A stretch of DNA of 64,000 nt from Chitinophagaceae bacterium UBA7600 (GTDB lineage Bacteria > Bacteroidota > Bacteroidia > Chitinophagales > Chitinophagaceae). The stretch is from positions 124,001-188,000 of the forward strand of contig DLKC01000027.1 in the NCBI GenBank assembly GCA_002478885.1, given 5' to 3'. The notes under the pieces were generated by a model. That model was not told where the DNA came from. It saw only the letters and a program-made list of their open reading frames with translations, and did not search any database. The position numbers were made by a program, and so were the translations under genes. Positions 25,430-33,891 of the stretch are shown here, one piece after another; position 1 is the stretch's first letter; each line of letters opens with the position of its first letter.

Positions 25430-28400
25430 TTATTTTATGGGGAACATGAGGAAGATGTATATGCCGTTTTTGTCTTGTTGCAAATCGAGTTCTGCGCTCA
25501 TGGCTTCCGCATGTTTTTTCATTTCTTCCGCAACGCGGTAATTGTTGATGTCTGAAATATACTGCGCTGTATTGTCCTGCATTTTTAGCAACACTTTGTT
25601 TTTGTACAGATCAATATTTATCAATGTTTGCTTACCGTCAGACAACTGTATAATACTTTTGAGTCCCTCTTTAAAAATACTGAAAAGGCCATAACGAAAC
25701 TTCATATTAAGATCAACAGTGTTCAATCTTTCTTCTGCCTGCAACGTAATTTCGCAATCGAAGTTTTTCTTCATTGCGTCGGCATATTCTGACATGCGCT
25801 GCAACATTTTTTCCATTTTATCATTGGAGGGATCAATGCTCCACAGCATATCGTCGAGTGCGGTGATCATATTGTTGCTTTTCTCGCTGATCTGTTCAAT
25901 AAGTTCCTTGGATCGTTCTATATCGTTGTCGGCCTTTCTTTTCGCCATTTCGCTCATCAGGTTAATATTGCTTAGCGTTGTAGTCACATCGGTCGCAAGG
26001 TTAAAACCTATTTCTGATCGTATTTGTTGAGTACTGCGGATGCGCTTCATGCGCTCCCTGTCAATAAGATAAAGAATGCCTATAATTATAAGAATAAGCA
26101 GGCCGTAAAAGCCCCATGAGCTCCAGAAAGGCGGGTTAATTTCGATTACAATATCGCGCTCGGCCGATTCAATTCCGCCAGCACTGAGCGAGATAATCTT
26201 TAGGGTGTACATGCCGGGGGCGAGATAACTGTATTGCGCCACATTTTCTGAAGCAATTTTCCAGTTTTTGTCGAGCCCTTCCAGTTTATACTTTACCAGG
26301 AATTCGTGGTTGTAGTTGAACGTGGTGAAATAAAATGATAGTGAGTTGGAGGAATAAGGCAAGGAAATTTTACTGAGTTTAAGCAATGAATCGGCGTTAA
26401 GGTCTTTATCAAAAACCCTGAATTCTGAAACTGTTGCCGTTGGTGCGAATGCAGGTATCTTTAGCTTGTGCGGGTCAATCATAAGCAGACCTGTTGTTGT
26501 TCCGAATATTAATTTGCCATCTCTTAATAGTTCAGTTGCGTTAGGCTGAAATCTTGTGTCGGTAATACCATCTTCACCGTCGTAATAGGTCATGTATCTT
26601 TTACCCGGGATATAACGATATAAACCGTCAAACGTTCCTACCCACACAGCACCTGTTTTATCCTTAACAAAACTTACCGCATAGCCGATAACATCCTCTC
26701 TTTTAAAATTGCCGTAACTGATTTTACCTGTATTGAGATTAATTTCATTGACCGTACCAGAGGCAAGCAGCATAATGCTGTCGTTGTACTGCATAATATC
26801 CGATGCGCCTGCAACATTTATGCGCCTGTCTTCAGGCGAGTGATCGCTATAATGATCAACAATTTTGCCGTAATGCGGGTCAAGTTTAAAAGCACCAAAG
26901 CGATCGGTGCACGCCCACACGTAACCGTGAGAGTCAACGGCAAGTTTAACGATGTGACCTTTTAACCGCTGCACAAGACTGAAAGCGTGCAAAGTATCGC
27001 GCCAGTTCGCGTTGGCGCATTTAATAACTAACCCGCTTTGTGTTCCCATCCATATGTTGCCAAGGCTGTCTTCAGCAAGTTGCCTGACGGTATGTTGCTC
27101 AAAAACCGCAAGTCGTTCTTCAACCATTGTTTTTGTTTGTTGGCTAAACACGCGTATTCGCCCTTCCTGCATGGCCATCCACAAATCGCCATTTTTTCTT
27201 TCGAGCATATCCCAGACCGATATGCCCAGGTTACGTTCGGGTTCAGGGATAATGGTATTGGGTATAACATTAAAATTGCTATCATAAGTAAATATTCCGG
27301 CACCCCAAGCCGTTGTTAAGATATTGCCATTGCTTAGTTGAAGAATTGCGTCTGACGAATTGCTGTATTTTCTTTTGTCATTTCTTTCATTAATGAGGTT
27401 CACAAAAAATTGTTTGCCCGGGTTGAAGTAATACAAACCACTGGTGGTGCATATCCATATGTTGCCGTCTTTATCTTCGAACAACGTGTTAATGATCTCG
27501 ATCATGGTGCCATGATTAAGCAGCGATTCGTTTCTTACGTCTTCAAATTTGTTGGTTTGGCTGTTCAGCCTTGCGAAAATATTGCCACCATAAGCCCAAA
27601 CGGTACCGTCGCTTTGAATGAGCACATTGGCAATATCAAAATACCCTCCTGTTGACGTTAGCAGGCTTGAAGAATAAGTGTCCCAGGCTTTTGACCTGGT
27701 ATTATAATGCACGATATCAGGTATACCCCTTGTTCCCGACCACATAAGCGTCCAGAAGTTTCCCAGGGTATCGTAATGCGTACCCGAGGGCCCCATTGCC
27801 TTTTCATCTTTTAAAAACTTATTGAACTTTTGTAAAAATGGAGTAAAATCCCCGCCTACACTTTTTTGAGATGCGTTATTGTAAAGATCAAAACCTTTCT
27901 CGGAAGAAACCCAATAATTACCCGGCTGCCCTGCATAACAAAGATCGAAAACAGCTTTGCCTTCTTCAAATTGCACAGCGTTATAAGCTGCAGCGAAAGC
28001 GTTCGCCTTTTCGTTGTAGGTAATGATTCCGTAATTGCCGACGAGCATGGTAAGCTTGCCATCTTTTTCTTCTCTTAACCTGTATATATTATTATTCCTT
28101 ACATCGGGAGGTAATATGATCTTTGCTTGTCTGAAAGTGAATTTATGATAATCTAAAATACCTATCCGGTTGCCCGAATACAATACCCAGAGCCTTTGTT
28201 TCGAATCAAACAAGATGCCTGCAGGCATAGCTTCAGGGACGGAGGTGCTGTCGCCCGGAATGTATTTAATAGTTATAAAGCGAGTGCCGTCGAAGCGTTG
28301 CAAGCCATTAGCTGTCGCAAACCATAAGTAACCATCGGCATCTTGTGCTGCACCATTCACTACATCTGATGCCAAACCCGTTCCCTTGGTAATGCGGGAA

Positions 28401-28552
28401 AAAACGTAGCTACTTTTCCATTGCGCAAAGGAATTTATGCCGGCGAAAAGTATGAGTATTAGCGTATATATTCTCAAAGCATAAGCATTTTTCGTTTGCA
28501 GTATTTTGAGCATTTTCACGTAAAGGCTTATTTGTTTCAAAAACGTTTTCAA
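25430..28552 (-). CDS. Two-component-type beta-propeller sensor with degenerate histidine kinase domain
   Basis: 1040 residues. An N-terminal hydrophobic export segment (ALRIYTLILILFAGINSFAQ), then two-component propeller repeats (for example DGYLWFATANGLQRFDG, DGNIWICTTSGLYYFNPG, NIWMGTQSGLV) forming the periplasmic sensor, a Y_Y_Y-type domain around 730-800, a TM helix at about 814-831 and a HisKA_3/HATPase-like C-terminus. The kinase part is eroded: the HDD acceptor motif reads ATD (about 853-855), the N box reads KEGLKS, and the ATP-binding DNGxG reads DNTAQ. The conserved WSIDPSNDKMEK segment remains. It is therefore probably a catalytically inactive sensor or partner. No response regulator is adjacent. 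Confidence 0.88.
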   Translation of the reverse strand: MKTFLKQISLYVKMLKILQTKNAYALRIYTLILILFAGINSFAQWKSSYVFSRITKGTGLASDVVNGAAQDADGYLWFATANGLQRFDGTRFITIKYIPGDSTSVPEAMPAGILFDSKQRLWVLYSGNRIGILDYHKFTFRQAKIILPPDVRNNNIYRLREEKDGKLTMLVGNYGIITYNEKANAFAAAYNAVQFEEGKAVFDLCYAGQPGNYWVSSEKGFDLYNNASQKSVGGDFTPFLQKFNKFLKDEKAMGPSGTHYDTLGNFWTLMWSGTRGIPDIVHYNTRSKAWDTYSSSLLTSTGGYFDIANVLIQSDGTVWAYGGNIFARLNSQTNKFEDVRNESLLNHGTMIEIINTLFEDKDGNIWICTTSGLYYFNPGKQFFVNLINERNDKRKYSNSSDAILQLSNGNILTTAWGAGIFTYDSNFNVIPNTIIPEPERNLGISVWDMLERKNGDLWMAMQEGRIRVFSQQTKTMVEERLAVFEQHTVRQLAEDSLGNIWMGTQSGLVIKCANANWRDTLHAFSLVQRLKGHIVKLAVDSHGYVWACTDRFGAFKLDPHYGKIVDHYSDHSPEDRRINVAGASDIMQYNDSIMLLASGTVNEINLNTGKISYGNFKREDVIGYAVSFVKDKTGAVWVGTFDGLYRYIPGKRYMTYYDGEDGITDTRFQPNATELLRDGKLIFGTTTGLLMIDPHKLKIPAFAPTATVSEFRVFDKDLNADSLLKLSKISLPYSSNSLSFYFTTFNYNHEFLVKYKLEGLDKNWKIASENVAQYSYLAPGMYTLKIISLSAGGIESAERDIVIEINPPFWSSWGFYGLLILIIIGILYLIDRERMKRIRSTQQIRSEIGFNLATDVTTTLSNINLMSEMAKRKADNDIERSKELIEQISEKSNNMITALDDMLWSIDPSNDKMEKMLQRMSEYADAMKKNFDCEITLQAEERLNTVDLNMKFRYGLFSIFKEGLKSIIQLSDGKQTLINIDLYKNKVLLKMQDNTAQYISDINNYRVAEEMKKHAEAMSAELDLQQDKNGIYIFLMFPIK

Positions 28553-28710
28553 TGCAGTCAGGGTTTATCTGTTTACATGCAGCTATAGTAAATATCCTTA
28601 AACCGTGGCATGAAATGAAAGATTGGGGTATGAATTGTATAAAATCCGCCATGAGCTGTGGTTTTAATACAACGGCCTGGCCTTTTTCTGCAGCTGCTAC
28701 AGTTGTTGCC

Positions 28711-28949
28711 GTACACGCTGTGCGACGCAACTGTTGATGCACATAGATGTGATGCAGAGATGATAAAATTCCCGCTCCCATAAGACCAATTTTACCAGGG
28801 CTGCTAAACACGGCAACTTATAGTCTGCATCGCAGCAGCGCTACCTCAAAAGATCATAAATAAGGCTTTCTGAACAAATTGTGTTTATATGTTTTTGAAC
28901 CGTGCTTTTGTATTTCATAGCATCGGCCGTTGCGTCGCACAGCTTGTAC
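28711..28949. repeat. Repeat arms R9, reversed (outward) arrangement
   Basis: Arm 28711-28740 (gtacacgctgtgcgacgcaa...) and arm 28920-28949 (gcatcggccgttgcgtcgca...). Here the GTAC ends face outward, opposite to ordinary pairs. Both arms share the rare AGCTG/CAGCT-type variant, so they belong together. Confidence 0.8.
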
Positions 28950-28988
28950 AACATTGCCGGTGGCAACAATCCTTGAGCACCAAACGCA

Positions 28989-29009
28989 TAAAAAAAGCCC
29001 GGCTTTTTA
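28989..29009 (-). terminator. Terminator downstream of tRNA-Ser
   Basis: AAAAAGCC-C-GGCTTTTT is a compact dyad with A/T tracts on both sides, 24 bp past the 3' end of the minus-strand tRNA. Confidence 0.65.
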
Positions 29010-29032
29010 AGCTGAGCTTTTTTGCGATAAAG

Positions 29033-29120
29033 CGGAGACTGAGGGATTCGAACCCTCGATACCCTTTAGAGGTATACACACTTTCCAGGCGTGCTCCTTC
29101 AACCACTCGGACAAGTCTCC
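29033..29120 (-). tRNA. tRNA-Ser (GGA)
   Basis: 88 nt. The acceptor stem GGAGACT pairs with AGTCTCC, discriminator G. The anticodon loop CTGGAAA has anticodon GGA (plus-strand 29084-29086 reads TCC). The long variable arm typical of serine tRNAs is present, and the T arm is GAGGG-TTCGAAT-CCCTC. CCA is not encoded. It lies between tatD and the propeller sensor on the same strand as both. Confidence 0.96.
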
Positions 29121-29156
29121 ATAAAATCAAGGGTTGCAAAAATAGCAGTTCATTGA

Positions 29157-29924
29157 TCAGCATCCGAAAATTTTTTCTGCATTGGCTGTTGTTATTTCAG
29201 CAATACGTTCTGCAGGTATATTTTTAATGGCCGCAAGTTTTTCCAAAACAATGGCGAGATAACTACTCTCATTTCTCTTGCCCCGGTGTGGTACGGGCGA
29301 CAAATACGGCGCATCGGTTTCCAGCACGATATGGCTTAGGTCGGTCTGCCCCAGCACTTCGCGAAGCCCGGAATTTTTATAGGTGAGCACACCGCCTATT
29401 CCAAGTTTAAAATCAAGATCAATAATGTTATTTGCTTGTTCAATGGTTCCGCCAAAACAATGAAAGATGCCTTTTAAACCTTTTATGGCAAAAGGTTTTA
29501 CCGTGTTGATCGCTTCGTCAATCGCATTGCGGGTATGAATAACGACCGGCAGGTTGTAATCAAGCGCCAGTTGCATCTGAAATTCAAAGGCTGCGTATTG
29601 TTGCCTGGTAAAACTTGTGTCCCAGTAAAAATCAAGGCCGATTTCGCCTAAAGCTGCAAACTTTCTTTGCTTAAGCCAGCTTTCAACAACGGCAAGTTCG
29701 TGGTCAACATTCTCTTTCACTGAGCAAGGGTGCAAACCAATCATGGCGAAGCATACGCCGCGAAACTGGTCTTCCAATCGAAGCATATCTTCAATTACTT
29801 TGCTATCGATCGCTGGCAAATAAAATTTTGAAACACCAGCCTTTTCGGCTTTTGCAATAACATCGACAATGTCATCTTTAAATTCCTGCAGGTATAAATG
29901 GCAATGCGTATCAATAATGTTCAT
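29157..29924 (-). CDS. tatD: TatD-family metal-dependent hydrolase / DNase
   Basis: 255 residues of a TIM-barrel metallo-hydrolase. Motifs: IIDTHCHLYLQEF (first metal ligands HxH), IGLHPCSVKENV, KFAALGEIGLDFYWD (Glu ligand), PVVIHTRNAIDEA, IFHCFGGTIEQA and IVLETDAPYLSPVPHRGKRNES. TatD enzymes are 3'-5' nucleases in DNA repair and turnover and also act on D-aminoacyl-tRNA or short oligonucleotides in some species. Length is normal. The gene ends 37 bp before the tRNA-Ser gene. Confidence 0.95.
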   Translation of the reverse strand: MNIIDTHCHLYLQEFKDDIVDVIAKAEKAGVSKFYLPAIDSKVIEDMLRLEDQFRGVCFAMIGLHPCSVKENVDHELAVVESWLKQRKFAALGEIGLDFYWDTSFTRQQYAAFEFQMQLALDYNLPVVIHTRNAIDEAINTVKPFAIKGLKGIFHCFGGTIEQANNIIDLDFKLGIGGVLTYKNSGLREVLGQTDLSHIVLETDAPYLSPVPHRGKRNESSYLAIVLEKLAAIKNIPAERIAEITTANAEKIFGC

Positions 29925-30235
29925 CGTGGCTTGGTGGCTTAAACTGCAAATTTGTGCACAGTCCTTTACAATCCAAAATTTAATCAGGCATGTCGGCCTG
30001 GGTAGAAGTGCTTTTGAGTGGTAAAAGCAGCTCGCCTTAAAAAGTCAGTTAGGGTTAAATTTCAATGAAATATTTATATAAGGGTGAATTTTACACTTTT
30101 TAAAACGACGTTTCGAAATTGTTATTTATAATTGAAAATCAATGTGTAATAAAAATTAAGTGTTTGAAGAATTACAAAAAGGCTTAGCAGGTTCCTGATT
30201 TTTTTTTAATTACCCTGAAATTTAATGAAATCAGA

Positions 30236-30266
30236 TTTGGCAATTAAACTTAAAGGCCTATTTTTG
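30236..30266 (+). promoter_or_regulatory. Consensus Bacteroidota promoter
   Basis: TTTG at 30236-30239 and TATTTTTG at 30259-30266, separated by 19 bp, match the TTTG-N19-TAnnTTTG consensus. No plus-strand protein gene follows. Confidence 0.55.
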
Positions 30267-30271
30267 TCCAG

Positions 30272-30329
30272 TTTTCATAGGGTACGGATTAAAAACGGGC
30301 TGAGGTGTCTACCTTAGCTCTCTTTTTTT
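30272..30329 (+). ncRNA. Candidate small RNA of about 58 nt
   Basis: The predicted start is about 6 nt after the -7 box and the predicted end is at a 10-bp hairpin with loop GTCT (30297-30306 / 30311-30320) followed by seven T. The rest of the transcript is short and unstructured. It is not related to any RNA family I can name. Alternative: the hairpin simply terminates the minus-strand deacetylase gene and the promoter is a chance match. Confidence 0.35.
30297..30329 (+). terminator. Terminator of the candidate small RNA
   Basis: The stem GGGCTGAGGT / ACCTTAGCTC, with a G-U pair, is followed by TCTTTTTTT. On the minus strand it is followed by a weaker T5 tract after CCG, so it could also serve the deacetylase gene. 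Confidence 0.65.
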
Positions 30330-30386
30330 ATAGTCGCCTCTTTCTTCGCGCCAGCTATTAGCAGATAGTTTATTATAAAAATAAAA

Positions 30387-31028
30387 TCAAACTATTGATT
30401 CAAACCGGTAACCAAGTTTACTAAAGTGTTCGAGCATTTTTGGTAATGCATAGTTCATACGGTCCCAAGCTTTGGTGCTGTCGTGGAAGACAACAATGCT
30501 GCCCGCTTTTGTATTCAGCAATACATTTTGGAAACATTTTTCGGGCGATAGTTTTATATCGAAATCACCACTTAACACTGACCACATAATAAGTTTAAAG
30601 TGTTTTTGCCCCGTTTTTTTTAAGGAGCCTTGCTGTAACAAATTTGACTGGAATTTTGTAATTCGCCCATAGGGTGGACGAAAGAGGTTGCTGTCAATAT
30701 ATTTTGCAGCTTCAAAGATGTTGTCAAAATATTTTTCATCGGGGGTCTTCCATCCATCGAGATGGTTTTGGGTATGATTACCAACAGCGTGCCCTTCGTT
30801 GAGAATACGCTTGTAAATTTCCGGATACTCTATTACATTCTTGCCGATGCAAAAGAAGGTAGCTTTCGCTTTGTAGGCCTTGAGCTTATCTAAAATAAAT
30901 GGAGTGGCTGCCGGATGAGGTCCATCGTCGAATGTGAGATAAATCGTTTTTTCATTACCCGGGTTTTGCCAAAGGAGATTTGGATATATTTTCTTTAAGA
31001 TCCAAGGTGGTTTTATGGTATAGAACAT
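30387..31028 (-). CDS. Polysaccharide deacetylase family protein (NodB-like)
   Basis: 213 residues from the ATG at 31028; removes N- or O-acetyl groups from peptidoglycan, chitin-type or surface polysaccharides. NodB motifs: TFDDGPHP (32-39) with the catalytic Asp pair, GNHTQNH (83-89) with metal ligands His85 and His89, RPPYGR (117-122), and FHDS near the end. No signal peptide is evident; the N-terminus (MFYTIKPPWILKKIYPNLLW) is hydrophobic and may associate with the membrane. A longer frame to 31139 runs through the hairpin at 31043 and repeat arm R10, so I reject it. Confidence 0.9.
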   Translation of the reverse strand: MFYTIKPPWILKKIYPNLLWQNPGNEKTIYLTFDDGPHPAATPFILDKLKAYKAKATFFCIGKNVIEYPEIYKRILNEGHAVGNHTQNHLDGWKTPDEKYFDNIFEAAKYIDSNLFRPPYGRITKFQSNLLQQGSLKKTGQKHFKLIMWSVLSGDFDIKLSPEKCFQNVLLNTKAGSIVVFHDSTKAWDRMNYALPKMLEHFSKLGYRFESIV

Positions 31029-31042
31029 GGCCCAAAAATAGT

Positions 31043-31077
31043 AAAACCTGCCTTGTATTAAATCACCGGCAGGTTTT
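31043..31077 (-). terminator. Hairpin upstream of the deacetylase gene
   Basis: The 10-bp stem AAAACCTGCC / GGCAGGTTTT has a 15-nt loop; on the minus strand it continues into ACTATTTTT. It probably ends the fucosidase transcript just before the deacetylase start, or acts as a leader hairpin. Confidence 0.55.
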
Positions 31078-31120
31078 ATATTGTGACTGGCTTTTGCTTG
31101 TTGTTGCCTGAAAGGCTGCA

Positions 31121-31148
31121 GTACAAGCGTGCGACGCAACGAAGCTGC
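31121..31148 (-). repeat. Single repeat arm R10
   Basis: gtacaagcgtgcgacgcaac followed by gaagctgc, 30 bp after the fucosidase stop. No partner nearby. Confidence 0.75.
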
Positions 31149-31177
31149 GAAATGACCCTTGCGCCGAGCAAATAAAA

Positions 31178-32506
31178 TTATTTTACTTCCAGCACTATCA
31201 CCTGGTCGGGTTCGGCTTCATCCCAATTCGCCGGAGTTATTGTTGCAGTGCCATTTTTTAAATCTGTTTTCACATCAGTTTTGTTTTTTAACAGGTAGGC
31301 CTTATCGATTTTTTTAAAAGGGAAATCGCCGAGATTAATGCTGCTTATATTTTTGCTGAACAGGTGTATATATATTTTGCCTTCCCGTTGGGTGAGGCAA
31401 CCCCAGCTTTGTGGTTTTTGGTAACCCGCCGTGGTTTTGTAAATACTCTCGCCATAAACATGCAGCCAATTGCCGATCCATTGAAGGCGTTCTATGAACT
31501 CGACCTGAATTTTTCCATTGGGCATAGGCCCGATATTTAACAAGAAGTTTGCGCCAAGCGCAGATGCTTTTACAAGGTATTGCAGCAACTGTTCATGTGT
31601 TTTATAAGTAGTATCTGTAATATTAAAGCCCCAGGAATTATTAATAGTTTCACATGTTTCGACCGGTAATTTGTCGGATGCCTGCTGATAGCTGAGGCCT
31701 GATTTATTTTCTCCCGGAAGATCTTTTTCAAACATTTGAAAGTCTTCGCCTGGAAAGGGGGATAAGTGGTGGTTATTGCCGATTAAACATTGGGGTTGCA
31801 GTTTGTGAATGAGCCCGTAGATTTCACTGTAATGCCAATCGATTCTTGCGCTGCGGTCGGCGGCACCTTCCGGAGCGGTTTGATCCCAATGACCGTCGAA
31901 CCAAATACCAGCAATCTCGCCGTAATTACTGAGTAATTCCGTTAACTGGTTTTTCATAAATTGTATATAGTCATCCCATTTGCCCTGCACTGTTCTGCCC
32001 GTTCCCTGCCCGGTACGGCCGGTGGTCCATGAATAATCGTCGCGTCGCCAATCAAGCAGCGAATAATATAGAAAGAGTTTTATGCCTTGTTTATGGCATT
32101 CATCCGCTATTTGTTTTACGATGTCCTTTTTATAGGGTGTATTCATAATATTGAAATCGGAATATTTTGTATCCCACATGCTAAATCCATCGTGGTGGCG
32201 GGTAATGAGCGTAATGTAATTCATGCCTGCATCTTTGGCCATTTTTACCCAGTCGTGTGCATTGAAACCGATCGGGTTAAAGAAGTCCATCAGGCGCGTA
32301 TAATTTTTGACGGTAATGTTGCGTTCGTTCATTACCCATTCGCCTGAGCCCGGAATACTGAATGGCCCCCAATGAATAAACAAACCAAATTTTGCATCGG
32401 CAAACTCCTGCCTTGCTTTTAGATTTTCTGCTGCCGGAACATATGTTTGTTGTGCAAGCGCTGAACAGGCGATTGCAAAAAAAGCCAACACGAAGATTTT
32501 TTTCAT
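31178..32506 (-). CDS. Secreted alpha-L-fucosidase (GH29)
   Basis: 442 residues; hydrolyses terminal alpha-linked L-fucose from glycans with retention. A signal peptide (MKKIFVLAFFAIACSALAQ) directs export. Family features: FGLFIHWGPFSIPGSGEW (40-57), ITLITRHHDGFSMWDTKYS (98-116), and the nucleophile Asp204 in GIWFDGHWDQ, then a C-terminal beta-sandwich. The acid/base residue varies in GH29 and I do not assign it. It stands alone: no SusC/SusD pair or regulator is adjacent, so it is not part of a visible polysaccharide-utilisation locus. Confidence 0.93.
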   Translation of the reverse strand: MKKIFVLAFFAIACSALAQQTYVPAAENLKARQEFADAKFGLFIHWGPFSIPGSGEWVMNERNITVKNYTRLMDFFNPIGFNAHDWVKMAKDAGMNYITLITRHHDGFSMWDTKYSDFNIMNTPYKKDIVKQIADECHKQGIKLFLYYSLLDWRRDDYSWTTGRTGQGTGRTVQGKWDDYIQFMKNQLTELLSNYGEIAGIWFDGHWDQTAPEGAADRSARIDWHYSEIYGLIHKLQPQCLIGNNHHLSPFPGEDFQMFEKDLPGENKSGLSYQQASDKLPVETCETINNSWGFNITDTTYKTHEQLLQYLVKASALGANFLLNIGPMPNGKIQVEFIERLQWIGNWLHVYGESIYKTTAGYQKPQSWGCLTQREGKIYIHLFSKNISSINLGDFPFKKIDKAYLLKNKTDVKTDLKNGTATITPANWDEAEPDQVIVLEVK

Positions 32507-32602
32507 ATGCGTTTGTATTGAACTAAAGATATTGATAACCTACTTAAAAGATGAACGAAAACGGTTGCGCTTCAAAATATTTGCTCAACCACTGTATTGC
32601 AG

Positions 32603-32626
32603 TTGAAAAGTGCGACGCAACTATGC
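32603..32626 (-). repeat. Repeat arm R11, downstream of the ARPP-1-like gene
   Basis: ttgaaaagtgcgacgcaact followed by atgc. It carries the unusual AAAAGTG variant, which is mirrored by arm R12 on the other side of the gene. Confidence 0.75.
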
Positions 32627-32660
32627 TTAATTGAAAGAGTGGAAGCCGGGCTCAAAAAAA

Positions 32661-33608
32661 TCAATCATCGTAGGCCACTAGATGAATAACATGATTTTGG
32701 ATTGAATAAAGACGGCCATGATCTTTAAGGTATTGCTGCTGTTTTTCTTCTGTTTCCATAAACTTATCCATAAAAATTTTTACAGTTGCATCGGGTAGTT
32801 CAGCGTAGCCATCATTCGCGGTTACACTGCGCTGGTAACTTTTTACAAGCGAGTTGAATGATGCAACAAAAAGGTCGGCACTGCTAAACAATTCGCAGTT
32901 AATGATGCGCTTACCCGTTATGGCAATAAAGCCTGAATACATACTGTCGCTTTCGGCCAGTTTCCGAGTGAATAGGTGAAAACAGGTTGAATCAATTTCC
33001 TCCTCACCTGCAAAGCGATTCATATATGCCGAGCTTGGATTTTTTTTATCTGTTTCTGCAAGCTGCCGGTCAATTTCTTTCCATACTTTATTTTGTTTGC
33101 GCACTATATCTATCTGTCGCTTTAAAGAGGCGTCGGCTTGTCCGCCATAGCGAAAAGAGTGTGGCTTTTTTGTCCATCGCCCTTTCTCAATGCAAAACAC
33201 CGGCACATATTGCTCTTCATCGGCACCGAGAATAGTGGTGCCGGCAAAAGCCCTGTCTTGCTTGCCTCCTGCCACAATATCGCCACTGTGAACGAGTACA
33301 TTTTCCTTTGAGTGATTCTTCACGGTAATAAGGCCAACATCGGCGCCGCCGCCGCCAAGGTCCGATTCTTTCACTGTTATCTTTCCCCTTCTGAAAGCCT
33401 CTTCAAAACTAATAATGCCGCCCTTCATCAACTGATTGGTGTCGCCGCCATTTCCTTTAAAACGTACCGGTATTAATTTCAGGTTTTTACAGACCCAGGG
33501 CGAATCGTACTGAACAGAAACATTGAAATAAGTGATTTGAGCATCGACCAACTGCTGCAATAAAACAGCGGTAAAAACAATAAGAAATATTTTTTTTAAA
33601 ACACCCAT
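32661..33608 (-). CDS. Secreted ARPP-1-domain protein, function unknown
   Basis: 315 residues with a signal peptide (MGVLKKIFLIVFTAVLLQQLVDA). The mature part has NLKLIPVRFKG, a short GGGGADVG loop, LITVKNHSKENVLVHSGDIVAGGKQDRAFAGTTILG, and VPVFCIEKGRW. These match what I remember of the ARPP-1 / DUF6569 domain, a family without an established activity. The long helical segment after it (KRQIDIVRKQNKVWKEIDRQ) may be a linker. The gene is monocistronic and flanked by repeat arms R11 and R12 that share the same sequence variant. Confidence 0.75.
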   Translation of the reverse strand: MGVLKKIFLIVFTAVLLQQLVDAQITYFNVSVQYDSPWVCKNLKLIPVRFKGNGGDTNQLMKGGIISFEEAFRRGKITVKESDLGGGGADVGLITVKNHSKENVLVHSGDIVAGGKQDRAFAGTTILGADEEQYVPVFCIEKGRWTKKPHSFRYGGQADASLKRQIDIVRKQNKVWKEIDRQLAETDKKNPSSAYMNRFAGEEEIDSTCFHLFTRKLAESDSMYSGFIAITGKRIINCELFSSADLFVASFNSLVKSYQRSVTANDGYAELPDATVKIFMDKFMETEEKQQQYLKDHGRLYSIQNHVIHLVAYDD

Positions 33609-33664
33609 TTTATTCGATCAGCATTAAGCTGAATTTTTTTTGAACCGTGCATTGCAGCCCTGCA

Positions 33665-33693
33665 GCATCGCCTGTTGCGTCGCACTTTTGTGC
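33665..33693 (+). repeat. Repeat arm R12, upstream of the ARPP-1-like gene
   Basis: gcatcgcctgttgcgtcgca followed by cttttgtgc. The CACTTTT variant is complementary to the AAAAGTG of R11, 1.05 kb away across the gene. Confidence 0.8.
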
Positions 33694-33837
33694 TGTATAA
33701 AAAGTGGCAGCAGGGTTATGCAAATAATTTCCTGAGTGTTCGTCGAAAGGTTTAGTATGCTGCAAAGCTTTATTTAGGACAGCCAACATTCAATTAGATA
33801 CCTTTAAATATCCGGGCAAACCCTGCAGTTCAACAAT

Positions 33838-33845
33838 TATCTTTG
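33838..33845 (+). promoter_or_regulatory. Putative -7 box for gltX
   Basis: TATCTTTG matches TAnnTTTG, 46 bp before the gltX ATG. No clear -33 element. Confidence 0.4.
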
Positions 33846-33891
33846 CAGCCCGTATAAACAATAGCAAATAACAATACAATATTACCGGAAT

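Larger units (their letters stand above)
28553..29032. other. Intergenic region with outward-facing repeat arms
   Basis: Between the propeller sensor and the tRNA lie repeat arms R9 (28711-28740 and 28920-28949) and the tRNA terminator (28989). The remainder, mainly 28741-28919, shows no gene-like frame. Confidence 0.5.
29925..30386. other. AT-rich intergenic region with a possible small RNA
   Basis: 462 bp between tatD and the deacetylase gene, very AT-rich from 30060 to 30240. No credible protein frame. It contains a consensus promoter (30236-30266) and a terminator (30297-30329) on the plus strand with only about 60 bp between them. Confidence 0.5.

Noticed and set aside
31029..31139. Upstream extension of the polysaccharide deacetylase
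   Set aside because: It reads through a hairpin and repeat arm R10.
31178..32506. Polysaccharide utilisation locus around the fucosidase
   Set aside because: No SusC/SusD pair, sulfatase or hybrid regulator adjoins the gene.
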